Shown here one piece after another: positions 12,500-21,283 of a stretch of DNA of 64,000 nucleotides. Each line of letters opens with the position of its first letter. The stretch's first letter is position 1. The notes under the pieces were generated by a model. The model worked only from the letters and a program-made list of their open reading frames with translations. It searched no databases and was not told where the DNA came from. The translations under genes and the position numbers were made by a program. Source of the stretch: Mugil cephalus (taxonomy: Eukaryota; Chordata; Actinopteri; Mugiliformes; Mugilidae); contig NC_061777.1 of NCBI RefSeq assembly GCF_022458985.1, positions 16,705,668 to 16,769,667 of the forward strand, given 5' to 3'.

Positions 12500-12750
12500 T
12501 TTTGGAGATGCGCCGTCGTGATTGGCCGTCGGAAAGATGGAAATGGCGGACCGCGATTGGTCCGGCTCGCAATTTTGGACAATGGCCGCGGGGATTGGCC
12601 GAGAGCAAAGATGGAGACGGCGGGCGGCGATTGGTCCGCCCGGGCAATTTTGGACAATGGCTACGGCGATTGGCCGAAGCAAAGATGGAGAAAGATGGAG
12701 ACGGAGCGACGTGATTGGAGGGGAAGATACAGACTGTCGCTCCCCCGCTA
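12500..12750 (-). promoter_or_regulatory. CCAAT-box array, probable promoter of tandem-unit gene copy 1
   Basis: Six ATTGG pentamers (inverted CCAAT, the NF-Y core) begin at 12521, 12556, 12594, 12630, 12669 and 12714. Most sit in GATTGGCC or GATTGGTCCG contexts. Between them are repeated AAGATGG and AATTTTGGACAATGGC blocks; AAGATGG resembles the YY1 core. The stretch is CpG-rich compared with its surroundings. A minus-strand splice donor at 12388 follows about 110 bases downstream of the array, which points to leftward transcription. The function is inferred. Confidence 0.6.
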
Positions 12751-12992
12751 TTTCGGAAGCTGGGGAACAATAGTCTGGATAGGCGGGGGAAGAAGAAGGA
12801 AGAGGGGGAAGAAGGGGGAAGAAGGAAAAAGAAGGAAAAAGAAGGAAAAGAGAGGAAATTTTGAAAAGATGGAAGAACCCTGTAGTTATTAGTGTCTCTG
12901 CTGTCCATCACAAGTAAAATCACACATATTCTGGTCTATTAATTAGAGAAATTTAACCAAATATGACACTTAACTGCAGAAAAGCATAGGAG

Positions 12993-13036
12993 GCTCTTGA
13001 CCCAAAGGTCGCTGGTTCGATTCCACCGTTGGAACA
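12993..13036 (+). pseudogene. tRNA-derived 3' half, second copy
   Basis: Identical to 9510-9553 and carried along by the duplication. B-box-like GGTTCGATTCC is present and no A box is seen. Confidence 0.4.
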
Positions 13037-13334
13037 TGAGGCCTTTAACACAGACTACTACCAAGTGTTATCACATGTACCTAAATGTACTTTTATAGTC
13101 ATTTTAATATTTCTGAATGAAGTACTGCAACAATGTTATCGTTTTCTATGAGTGAGTTTGCATTTTTGCAGTAAAAAATGAAGACAGTCACTGAAATGTA
13201 ACAAATTTATTACAAATTTCACACACACACTCACAAACACGTGTGTTAAAGTTAAAAAACAAAATAGAACAGCAGCAGATTAAGACTTTTTTCTTTTAAA
13301 ACTATTTACATTATATACATATTGACAAAGAATG

Positions 13335-15101
13335 TCACACCATGTTTTTTCCATGAGAAAAGTCGTGGTGGAAGAAGCGCTCAGGAGTGAGGACCTGATG
13401 GTATATGAGGGAAGACTCTGGTGGATCATACCACAGTTTCAGGTCTTTGAAAAGACGCTGGTCTTTCCACAGGGCTGCTGAAATGTCTTTAGCAGCTTTG
13501 TGGGCAGCCAGGCAGCATCTGAAACAGGTACGATCCCCACATTTTTAGGCAATGGCAAGGTGAGAGGAGCAGAGGGGGTTCCTGGGGAGACACAGGAGGA
13601 GGTGGCAGATAACACTTAATATAAAGAAAATAAAATACTTAAAATAATAAGTTTAATACATAGATATGATAACAATCTACTCAAGAGCAGCTCCTGTTTC
13701 AAGTGTAGTAGAATATGTTCTTACAGCTGTAGCAGTGGAGGCAGAATGGAAGAGGCTTGATACAGGAACAGGAGAAGGAGGAAGAGACACAGGAGAAACA
13801 GTGTGTGTCCAGGTGGTGACACTTTTCTTTTTGTGGGGCTTGTGATGGGGCTGGATACATCAGAGGTCTGAGGGAATGAAGGCACAGTTCACATTATATG
13901 ATGACCGTAGATGGTAATGAATGAATGAATCTATCATTATTGGCACAGCAGTCAATAAAACCAAATACATTAAACATGGAATGAATGCATGAAAGCCCCA
14001 CTATAGTTACTGCTATATGAAAACAATAACAGTGTACCAGTGTATTTATTAAATCAAAGTCTATCTATGAATCTTTCTCTTTACTTTACATAAGTGAATG
14101 CTACCCAGCCAAACTTAAGTTTGGCTTTAACATGGCACCATGAGAGCCACTAAACTGTGGCTTTGTAAACTGACAAAAAGAAAAAAATGACCTTAACTGG
14201 GCTTTGTATATTTTTTATAGTTGAGTATATTAATAATCTCATCTCATCTCATCTTCTGTATCACTTAATCCTGCACTAGGGTCGTGGGGGTTGCTGGAGC
14301 ATATCTCAGCTGGCATCGGGCGAGAGGTGGGGTACAACCTGGACAGGTGGACAGGTCTCTAGTCTATCACAGGGCTAACGCAGAGACACACAACCATTCA
14401 CACTCACACTCACACCGAGGGTCAATTTAGAGTCACCAATCAGCCTAACGAGAATGTCTTTAGAGGTGGGAGGAAACCGGAGTTATATTAATAATAATTC
14501 TAATAATAATAATGTAAATATCAGCACAAGTAAATCCTCATTACTTACTGATGCCAAGGTTCACCACTAGCTAAGGAGACATCCTTTGGTGGTGGTGGTG
14601 GTGGTGAACCTGCAGGTAGAGTCCTGGCTGTAGCGTCTCACCAGGTGAAGGCCCTGGCTGCTGTGCCACTGTACATGAGGTTCCTGGATGCACTGAGACA
14701 AGGAGCGAACTGGAAGGCTACAGGTTCACGGACAAGATAAAAACAATTTGTAATACAACAGTATTCAACACCAGCACGTCATAAGAGACTTCAGATACGT
14801 TCTTTACATGAAAACCACATTTACAGGTCTGTGCACCTCCAAACAGTGACATCTGTCCCCTCATCTGCATTGGGCATTTTTCAATCTCTATGTTTGACAG
14901 CGAATAAGAAGGTGTTCCCTTTAAATATGTCATAGCTTTACATTTAATATGATACACATATCACTCTGTCCAGGTTTACCTTCAGATATAGATCATGCCA
15001 CTTCTTCTGCCGAGGTGCTGGTCTGTTTCCTGCCTCAGAGGCCAAACGCCTGATCTCCTCCTCCTCTCCCACGGCCCTATGTTTTTTTTGTTTGGACCCA
15101 T
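13335..15101 (-). pseudogene. Tandem-unit gene, copy 2, frameshifted in its first coding exon
   Basis: The homologous exons are 15101-14980, 14717-14610, 13867-13725 and 13518-13335. The A-run after the ATG has eight bases where copy 1 has nine. The first exon is therefore 122 nt instead of 123, and the frame shifts after six residues into an early stop in that exon. The other three exons look unchanged and the splice sites are preserved. Either this copy is newly inactivated, or the base is a homopolymer error in the assembly, in which case both copies are intact. A poly(A) signal lies at 13206-13211 on the minus strand. Confidence 0.5.
14237..14482. repeat. Teleost interspersed-repeat fragment in unit copy 2
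   Basis: Second copy of the non-LTR-type fragment at 10755-11000, same position within the unit. Confidence 0.7.
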
Positions 15102-15981
15102 CTGTTATTAACAGGAAAATGATATTTATACCAATACAGCTAATATTTGCTCATGACACAAATATGACCAATGTGCACACTTTTGTAACTTACTAATACA
15201 CAGATATTTGTGCACATCGTAGGTTCTTACTTGCATACAGTCACACAAACAAACAGCTAATTATAAACTAACAGCAGTAGCCTACATATTATATATTTAT
15301 GACAACAGAAGTGAATACTAGCTTATTATCAACTAGTAGCCTACCAGTAGCAGCTAGGCATGTTGAAGACAGTGGTTACAACAGAAGTGAATGTTACCAG
15401 CAGACAGATTTACTGCCTAACGTTACTGTAGCTTATTATTAACTGGTAACACTGCATATTCAAGACTTTTTGTGACAACAGAAGTGAAAACTATACAGAT
15501 TTCATTCATAATGTTATGCTAAAAGTACATAAGAACATACTCTCATACTCTGACGTCATACTGGCATACTGATAAGCAGTACGTTACAGTGATGGAGCGT
15601 TACTGTACGTTACCGGGAGTTACAGTAACGTACGTTGCTGTCGGAGCACAACGGTCACGTTTGAACTACACATGCGATGCGACGTCAAAGTCGTTTTTTT
15701 TAATAGTTATTTCTCTCTTTAATATATTATTAATATCTGCCTAGCTACCCGCTAGTTTATTTAATACAACATTAAAAAGGAGCGTGTTTACGTTTTGCGA
15801 TGAATGAAAAGTTAACACCGAGCAAGCTAGACAGCTGACGGAATACAATGATATTAGCCACATATTTACCTTTTGTAGTTACAGACGGCTGAAGGTTGGA
15901 CGTCTTTCCAATCATTCGAGGCGGTAAATTTGAAATGACAGTAGAGGTCTTCTGCGGCTGCGTGAAGGCCGGACGGTTGAA

Positions 15982-16232
15982 TTTTGGAGATGCGCCGTCG
16001 TGATTGGCCGTCGGAAAGATGGAAATGGCGGACCGCGATTGGTCCGGCTCGCAATTTTGGACAATGGCCGCGGGGATTGGCCGAGAGCAAAGATGGAGAC
16101 GGCGGGCGGCGATTGGTCCGCCCGGGCAATTTTGGACAATGGCTACGGCGATTGGCCGAAGCAAAGATGGAGAAAGATGGAGACGGAGCGACGTGATTGG
16201 AGGGGAAGATACAGACTGTCGCTCCCCCGCTA
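15982..16232 (-). promoter_or_regulatory. CCAAT-box array of unit copy 2
   Basis: ATTGG cores begin at 16003, 16038, 16076, 16112, 16151 and 16196, with the same spacing as copy 1. A minus-strand donor at about 15870 follows. The probable direction is leftward into the copy-2 gene. Confidence 0.6.
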
Positions 16233-16482
16233 TTTCGGCTGCGTTCACGGTCTTCTGTACATATCAGTCACTACACGTAGAATCTGTTTTGTTGCGTTAG
16301 CGATTTCCTGGAATGAAATGACTACAGAACCTCTAATTTTGAAAAGCTTGTTGGACGTTGTGCAAAAACAGAGCCTAACCAATATTAGTAATTCATATTA
16401 GTAATTCTAAACCCAGCCGACTATAACATCTGAGGAACCTAAAGACTGTATTAAGGTGCTATGAAGATAACCTCACTCTTGC

Positions 16483-17343
16483 ATGAGTGAGTTTGCATTT
16501 TTGCAGAAAAAAAATTAAGACACTCACTGAAATGTATGCATACAGTCCTGTGTGCATACATTTCTACATATTATATATTTATGACAACAGAAGTGAATAC
16601 GGATTTCATTCATACCGTGGCTTATTATCAACTAGTAGCAGCGGTTCATATTGAAGACTTTGGTTACTTTGGTTTCTTTTAATAGTTATTTCTCTCTTTC
16701 ATTTATATCTGCCTAGCTACGTGTTGGTTGATTTAATCAACATTATTAAGGAGCGTGTTTACTTTTTGCGATGAATAAAAAATTAACACCGACCAAGCTG
16801 CACAGTTGACGGAATACAATGATATTAGCCACATATTTACCTTTTGTAGTGAAAGTCAGCTGAAGGTTGGACGTCTTTCGAATAATTTGAAGTGGTAACT
16901 TTTAAGTGACAGTAGAGGTCTTCTGCGCCTGCGCCGGCCATCCGGCTGAATTTTGGAGAAGCGCCGTCGTGATTGGCCGTCGGAAAGATGGAAATGGCGG
17001 ACCGCGATTGGTCCGCCTCGCAATTTTGGACAATGGCTACGGAGATTGGCCGAGAGCAAAGATGGAGACGGCGAGCGGCAATTGGTCCGCCCCGGCAATT
17101 TTGGACAATGGCCGCGGTGATTGGCCGAGAGCAAAGATGGAGACGGGGCAACGTGATTGGAGGAGACGACACAGACTCTCGCCCGTATTTCGGCTGCGTT
17201 CACGTCGTTTTGTATATATCAGTGAGTACACATTGGATGAGTTTTGTTGCGTTAGCGCATTTCCTGGAATGAAATGACTACATAAACTCTAATTTTGAAA
17301 ATCTTCGTAGAAGTTGTGCAAAAACAGAGCCTAACCAGCACTT
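16483..17343. repeat. Third tandem unit, diverged and internally deleted
   Basis: The left part (GAGTGAGTTTGCATTTTTGCAG ...) matches 13147 onward of the full unit. It then jumps to material matching about 15280-15480, and next to 15705-16238 including the CCAAT array. All four coding exons of the unit gene are missing. Base substitutions are frequent, so this copy is older than the 1/2 duplication. Its right end (17195-17343) parallels 16239-16390. Confidence 0.8.
16950..17190 (-). promoter_or_regulatory. CCAAT-box array of the third unit
   Basis: ATTGG cores begin at 16972, 17007, 17045, 17081, 17120 and 17156 (steps 35, 38, 36, 39, 36). All six boxes persist although the rest of the unit has diverged and lost its coding exons. 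The donor-like site equivalent to 12388 (AAAG followed by GTAAATATGTGG on the minus strand) is also kept near 16841. Confidence 0.5.
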
Positions 17344-17432
17344 ACACTTTTTGCATTAAGCTAAAAAGGTGGGTCTGTGTAAAATTTCTATAATAATCTG
17401 TCTTATGGCCGTGTGCATAATAATTTGTTCCC

Positions 17433-17505
17433 TGCCGAAACCCGGGATCGAACCAGGGACCTTTAGATCTTCAGTCTAACGCTCTCCCAACTGAGCTATT
17501 TCGGC
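17433..17505 (-). tRNA. tRNA-Phe (GAA anticodon)
   Basis: The reverse complement reads GCCGAAATAGCTCAGTTGGG ... CTGAAGA ... GGTTCGATCCCGGGTTTCGGCA: a 73-nt cloverleaf with a 7-bp acceptor stem, A box, GAA anticodon and B box, no intron, discriminator A. No T4 terminator directly follows on the minus strand; the first run of four T is near 17380. A TGACGTCA element lies 12 bases upstream of its 5' end (17518-17525). Confidence 0.96.
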
Positions 17506-17517
17506 ACACGGTTGTCG

Positions 17518-17525
17518 TGACGTCA
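17518..17525. promoter_or_regulatory. CRE-type octamer TGACGTCA upstream of tRNA-Phe
   Basis: Perfect palindromic CREB/ATF consensus, 12 bases 5' of the minus-strand tRNA-Phe. A second copy lies upstream of tRNA-Ile copy 1. Function not shown. Confidence 0.45.
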
Positions 17526-17888
17526 TACTCTTTTTGACTCGACAAAATGAGTTTTGCTTAGATTTCATATCACGACATATACTACATACTAAACTTAGAT
17601 ACTATATTTGCCTTTGTTAGCGTTTTATCATACTATGGCGGCCTAGATGACTGAGAACCTTCACAGACATACTAGAAGAAAATGCAGATTTTTTTCTACA
17701 TTCATTAAACAAGATTTGAACAAATGTTATATCGGATTATTATCGGATATTTATAGAAACTTGAACTGACTGGTACGTTAAATAAAGGCAGGTAAGCCAC
17801 CAGTTTTTTTGACTAAGCTAACTGCGCCCCCGTCTGGCCAAGCAATGTCATAGCAACGGCAAGAGCATGAACAATAATAATAATAACA

Positions 17889-17962
17889 TGGCCCGTACGG
17901 GGATCGAACCCGCGACCTTGGCGTTATTAGCACCACGCTCTAACCAACTGAGCTAACCGGCC
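17889..17962 (-). tRNA. tRNA-Ile (AAT anticodon), copy 1
   Basis: The reverse complement begins GGCCGGTTAGCTCAGTTGGT, has anticodon loop CTAATAA (anticodon AAT), B box GGTTCGATCCC and ends ACGGGCCA: 74 nt, no intron. It matches the standard vertebrate tRNA-Ile(AAT). It lies back to back with the gig2-like gene whose noncoding exon starts within about 90 bases. Confidence 0.96.
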
Positions 17963-17979
17963 ACGCACAGAACGCCCCG

Positions 17980-17987
17980 TGACGTCA
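17980..17987. promoter_or_regulatory. CRE-type octamer between tRNA-Ile and gig2-like copy 1
   Basis: TGACGTCA followed by CATGACC, 17 bases from the tRNA 5' end and about 70 bases before the probable donor of the gig2 noncoding exon. It could serve either gene. Confidence 0.45.
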
Positions 17988-18000
17988 CATGACCATGATT

Positions 18001-18057
18001 GAAACTCACAGAACCGAAAGTTAAGCGGCTGTGAGAGGGTACAACTTTTGATTCACG
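18001..18057 (+). promoter_or_regulatory. Probable noncoding first exon / promoter end of gig2-like copy 1, with ISRE-like motif
   Basis: A strong donor (CACG|GTAAGA) at 18057|18058 pairs with the acceptor TTTTTCCACAG ending at 18531, just before the coding exon. GAACCGAAAG at about 18011-18020 is one base off the ISRE half-site pair GAAANNGAAA. Gig2 genes are known to be interferon and virus induced, so an ISRE is expected here. The exact start site is not known. Confidence 0.4.
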
Positions 18058-18581
18058 GTAAGATCGTTTTTTTCTATGTCATAACTCCGTATACTTTGAT
18101 GTATTCGGCTAAAAAAGGCCTATATCTTGTGTTATTTAGAAAAAAATATTTGATTTTACACAGATTTGTCTAGAGTTCTCATCCGGGTCAGTGCTTTCAC
18201 TAGACTGGGACTGGGACTGCATGAAAAAGTGTACAGCGTTTAAATGAATCCGATCGATGAACGAAAACATAATAATAGAGCTCTGAGAGCAAGTGCTGTC
18301 GTGATTTTTGCGATACCCTGTTGAGACAGAAGCCTGAGCAGTATGGGTAAACGAGGAAGTAATTAAGTATACAGGGCAGAGCGAATTCAGTGTGATATAA
18401 ATTACTATTAAATGGGGTTTAGAGTCAAATAACACAGTGAAAAGACAAGATTAAAATTAAGAAAACATTTCATATTTTGCACTTAAATCTGCTGCAATCT
18501 AATGTTGCATTTGTTTTTGTTTTTTCCACAGAGGTACTCACATTTACAGCATCATCTACCAGCTGCACGTTTTAAAGCAGG

Positions 18582-19247
18582 ATGTCAGTGAAGTTCCATG
18601 GCTGGGAGGTGGTCGACGATGGCGCCTCTTTTCCTGGTGTGGTGCTAGGCCCGTCACAGAAACCCCAAAACCGGGGCGTCTACACCATGTACCACGGGAC
18701 CAGCATTGACAGCGCACGGCTCATCATTGCTAATGGTTTTAAACAGTCATCCAATGGCCTGCTGGGAAGTGGGGTGTATGTCAGCCGTGATACGAATAAG
18801 GCATCTAATTATCCATATTTCACTAACCCCTCAGAACGTGTTGTCCTTGAGGTACGAGTGCGCGTTGGTCGCGTCAAACGTATTGACAGTAGCAACCATC
18901 CTATGAGGCTAACCTGGCAAGCAAATGGCTACGACACGGCCTGGGTGCCTGCTAACACTCCCCAGTGGTTCAGTGGCCTACAGGAAGACTGTGTGTTTGA
19001 TCCCAAAAGAGTGAAGGTGGTTGGCATTTCAAAAGCAGCAAACACCTCCTTACAGAAAGAGCTTCAGCAGCTTATCGCTAAACAATCCCAAACAACTGCG
19101 AGAAGATCTGGTGGTGGAGCAGCTGTGTGTTCCCTGTGTAAGAGAAAGACCCAGCAGGACTCTCAGCACATCAAGGAACGGTGCTGGAAATGTGGGGAAA
19201 ACATCTGTATTCTCATGTCTAAGCATTTATGTTCTGCCTCACCCTGA
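18582..19247 (+). CDS. gig2: Gig2-like interferon-induced PARP-domain protein, copy 1
   Basis: Intronless coding exon, 221 residues. The PARP-type core has GVYTMYHGTS (H38) and GVYVSRD (Y66), matching the H and Y of the ADP-ribosyltransferase fold, and later FDPKRVKVVGI. This fits Gig2 (grass carp reovirus-induced gene 2), an antiviral interferon-stimulated family of non-amniote vertebrates. A C-terminal cluster C183, C186, H196, C201, C204, C209, H215, C217 looks like a zinc-binding module. The start ATG follows a 5' UTR acceptor at 18531. AATAAA lies at 19439-19444. Catalytic activity is not certain. Tandem paralogue at 21404-22090. Confidence 0.8.
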   Translation: MSVKFHGWEVVDDGASFPGVVLGPSQKPQNRGVYTMYHGTSIDSARLIIANGFKQSSNGLLGSGVYVSRDTNKASNYPYFTNPSERVVLEVRVRVGRVKRIDSSNHPMRLTWQANGYDTAWVPANTPQWFSGLQEDCVFDPKRVKVVGISKAANTSLQKELQQLIAKQSQTTARRSGGGAAVCSLCKRKTQQDSQHIKERCWKCGENICILMSKHLCSASP

Positions 19248-19249
19248 GA

Positions 19250-20178
19250 GGCATACAAGAGAGGGATAACAAGTAAAGAGCATACATGTCACCATTCTTT
19301 TGCATCATGTTCAGATATATTCTATACTTGTTATTCATATTATCATCATGTTAAAACAGAAAAGCAAATGAGTTCTGTATAAAATAATTATGTGATTTAT
19401 TTTTATCGAACACAAAGTCATGTAATGGCACTAAATCCAATAAATGTTAACTTTTATATTGTGACAGCTACGGCCTCCTGTTTGATGAGAATTGATATTC
19501 TTGAATGGATATGTTAAAGATAACAGAGCTGTTTGTTGGTGCTATGACGATTTTGGAAAAAGCTGTAATGTCTCTTTCACTATGAGGATCATGCAGTGTC
19601 CTAGGAAATATTATGTTTGTGGAGCCTTTTTAATCAGAGAACATTCCCCAAATGTAAGTTTCTACCCTATTCCCACCTTGAGATAATACTCAATAGAGAT
19701 TTTTATCCATTAATTCACTGGTAGAGAGAAATAGGATCAAATAACTAAAATACTCTAACTACAGGCGACTATTACAAATCATTAACAGAAGCAAGCAATG
19801 TGACTTTCAAATGTGCAACAGATGTTTCTAATATATATCTTAAGTCCTCACCAGGACCAGCCATTTAGAAATTAAAAAAGCCACCTGGATTTGCAGTGAA
19901 GCATCTTCAAGAAAACCCAACAAGTCCAGTTGCCATTGTTTTAGTTTCGTTTCTGGATAATCATCTTTATACAACGTATTTCTTTGTCAAGCCCAGGAGT
20001 TTTAAACAAATAGTTTGGAATAATTTAAACTGTCACTCTGTGTAATATACATAGATAAAAAGCTGAGATGTACTGGATATTTCTTCACTAGTGCAGTTAC
20101 AGCTCGTAGACAGCTTCATTTTAGCTCCTGGCCAACATGTGTGGAAATATAATATAGGTTTGATGAAGAAAAGGAGGT
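19250..20178. other. 3' UTR of gig2 copy 1 and spacer with repeat fragment
   Basis: The 3' UTR reaches AATAAA at 19439. About 19890-19955 (GAAGCATCTTCAAGAAAACC ... AAGTCCAGTTGCC) looks like a fragment of a common teleost non-LTR repeat. A related fragment in inverted orientation lies at 20590-20665. No gene seen. Confidence 0.5.
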
Positions 20179-20252
20179 TGGCCCGTACGGGGATCGAACC
20201 CGCGACCTTGGCGTTATTAGCACCACGCTCTAACCAACTGAGCTAACCGGCC
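20179..20252 (-). tRNA. tRNA-Ile (AAT anticodon), copy 2
   Basis: The mature region is identical to 17889-17962. On the minus strand it is followed within about 15 bases by TTTT (AAAA at 20169-20172 on plus), a Pol III stop. It again sits just upstream of a gig2-like gene on the opposite strand. Confidence 0.96.
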
Positions 20253-20274
20253 ACGAACGCGATCACCGAAAGTA

Positions 20275-20406
20275 GTGCATATAAAGGCGCCATAAAGCCG
20301 TGTAACTAGAGTTGCGTGTTACACATACTTGACAGATTTAGATGTACGGGAAAAGAAAGTGAAAGCTGTTACGCTTACAGAGAACACACCGAGACAACTT
20401 CTGCCG
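20275..20406 (+). promoter_or_regulatory. Promoter and noncoding first exon of gig2-like copy 2, with TATA box and ISRE
   Basis: TATAAA at 20280-20285 lies 28 bases from the tRNA 5' end. GAAAGTGAAA at 20355-20364 matches the interferon-stimulated response element core GAAANNGAAA. A consensus donor (GCCG|GTAAGT) at 20406|20407 pairs with the acceptor TGTGTTTCAG ending at 21384, just 5' of the coding exon. The ISRE would lie in the 5' UTR if the TATA box is used, or in the promoter if transcription starts further down. Confidence 0.5.
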
Positions 20407-20589
20407 GTAAGTTAAAGTTCGTTAATATTAAATTACACAAGCCCTTAAAGGACATAAGTTACAGTATGTATGTACTTTGCTAGGTTTAACGACCCGCACA
20501 GCAGGCGATGACATGGGTTTATCTTAAAGTTCGCGGTATTTACTCGGCTAGATGAGTAAAATAGACATTAAAATAGCACACAAAAAGCC

Positions 20590-20830
20590 TTCAAAAGGCA
20601 ACTGAATTTGTAGTTTTGAGAACACGTTTCGCTGCTCATCCAAGTAGCTTCTTCAGTTCTAAGCGACTTATGGGACATTTGAGGTTAATAGCAAAATCTG
20701 TAACTTTTATTGACTTGTTTCGGTATACGACCAGGAACTGGTGCAGCTAATTTCCATGAACGTCTGGGAACTCACCTCTCGTTGGGGGAGGGGGACAGTT
20801 TGTCCCCGTCCTCTTCCCCTGTGAGTTGTT
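20590..20830. repeat. Non-LTR repeat fragment in the gig2 copy 2 intron
   Basis: CACGTTTCGCTGCTCATCCA followed by AGTAGCTTCTTCAGTTC is a phrase seen in many copies in teleost genomes, associated with non-LTR retroelements. The stretch up to the CCCCGTCC-rich part at 20815 appears to belong to it. No open reading frame is left. Confidence 0.45.
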
Positions 20831-21219
20831 GTTATCAGTCTCCAGTCTCAAGGTGTGAATGGGATTGAAGAAAAGTTGCCTTTTTGGAAGCTTTTTTTGG
20901 GTATACCATGACCTGGATGACTCAGAACCTCCATGGGCATATGACGTTAAAATAGCTATATATATTTTTATTTATTTATTTGTTTTACTTTTTTTTTTTT
21001 GATAATTAAACTATAGATTGTCTTTAATCAAGCAGCAAATACTGTCTCTTTGATATACATGAGTAAATCTATTATTTTTTTTTCAAAGTCAACTTTATTG
21101 ACACTTCTGACTTGTGCAACACATATACAGGAGTGGACTTACTTTCCTCAAAGGCCTTTAGTGCAGCAACTAAACAATGTAAATATTAAAACGTGGCAAC
21201 GTTGAGATTTTAAAAGGAG

Positions 21220-21221
<2 letters not shown>

Positions 21222-21280
<59 letters not shown>
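21222..21280. repeat. (TA)n microsatellite
   Basis: About 30 TA dinucleotides without interruption in the 5' UTR intron of gig2-like copy 2. Confidence 0.95.

Positions 21281-21283
<3 letters not shown>

Larger units (their letters stand above)
9274..12756. repeat. 3.48-kb tandem unit, copy 1
   Basis: From AAGCTGGGGAACAATAG at 9274 the sequence repeats at 12757, an offset of 3483 bases. The copies run head to tail with no spacer. I saw only single-base length differences in homopolymers (GGGG/GGG near 10717, T9/T8 near 11600, T4/T5 near 11985) and no substitution in the parts compared. The unit starts with a GA-rich tract (about 9300-9375), then a tRNA-like 3' half, a minus-strand gene, and a CCAAT-box array at the right end. 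The duplication must be very recent, or it is an assembly duplicate. Confidence 0.95.
12757..16238. repeat. 3.48-kb tandem unit, copy 2
   Basis: This is the second head-to-tail copy of 9274-12756. After the shared ...CGCTATTTCGG end at about 16238 the sequence continues as CTGCGTTCACGG..., where copy 1 instead runs into copy 2. That continuation (16239-16390) is homologous to 17195-17343 after the third unit, so it is probably the original right flank of the unit. Confidence 0.95.

Noticed and set aside
12521-12718. Regularly spaced repeats resembling a CRISPR array
   Set aside because: The spacer-like parts are themselves repeated, the repeats are CCAAT-type motifs of about 10 bp, and the genome is a vertebrate.
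12290-12923. Several long overlapping open frames on both strands over the CCAAT array and GA-rich tract
   Set aside because: They are open because the sequence is repetitive and GC- or purine-rich. Peptides such as repeats of DWSAS/QFWTMA follow the DNA repeat in every frame and recur in units 2 and 3.
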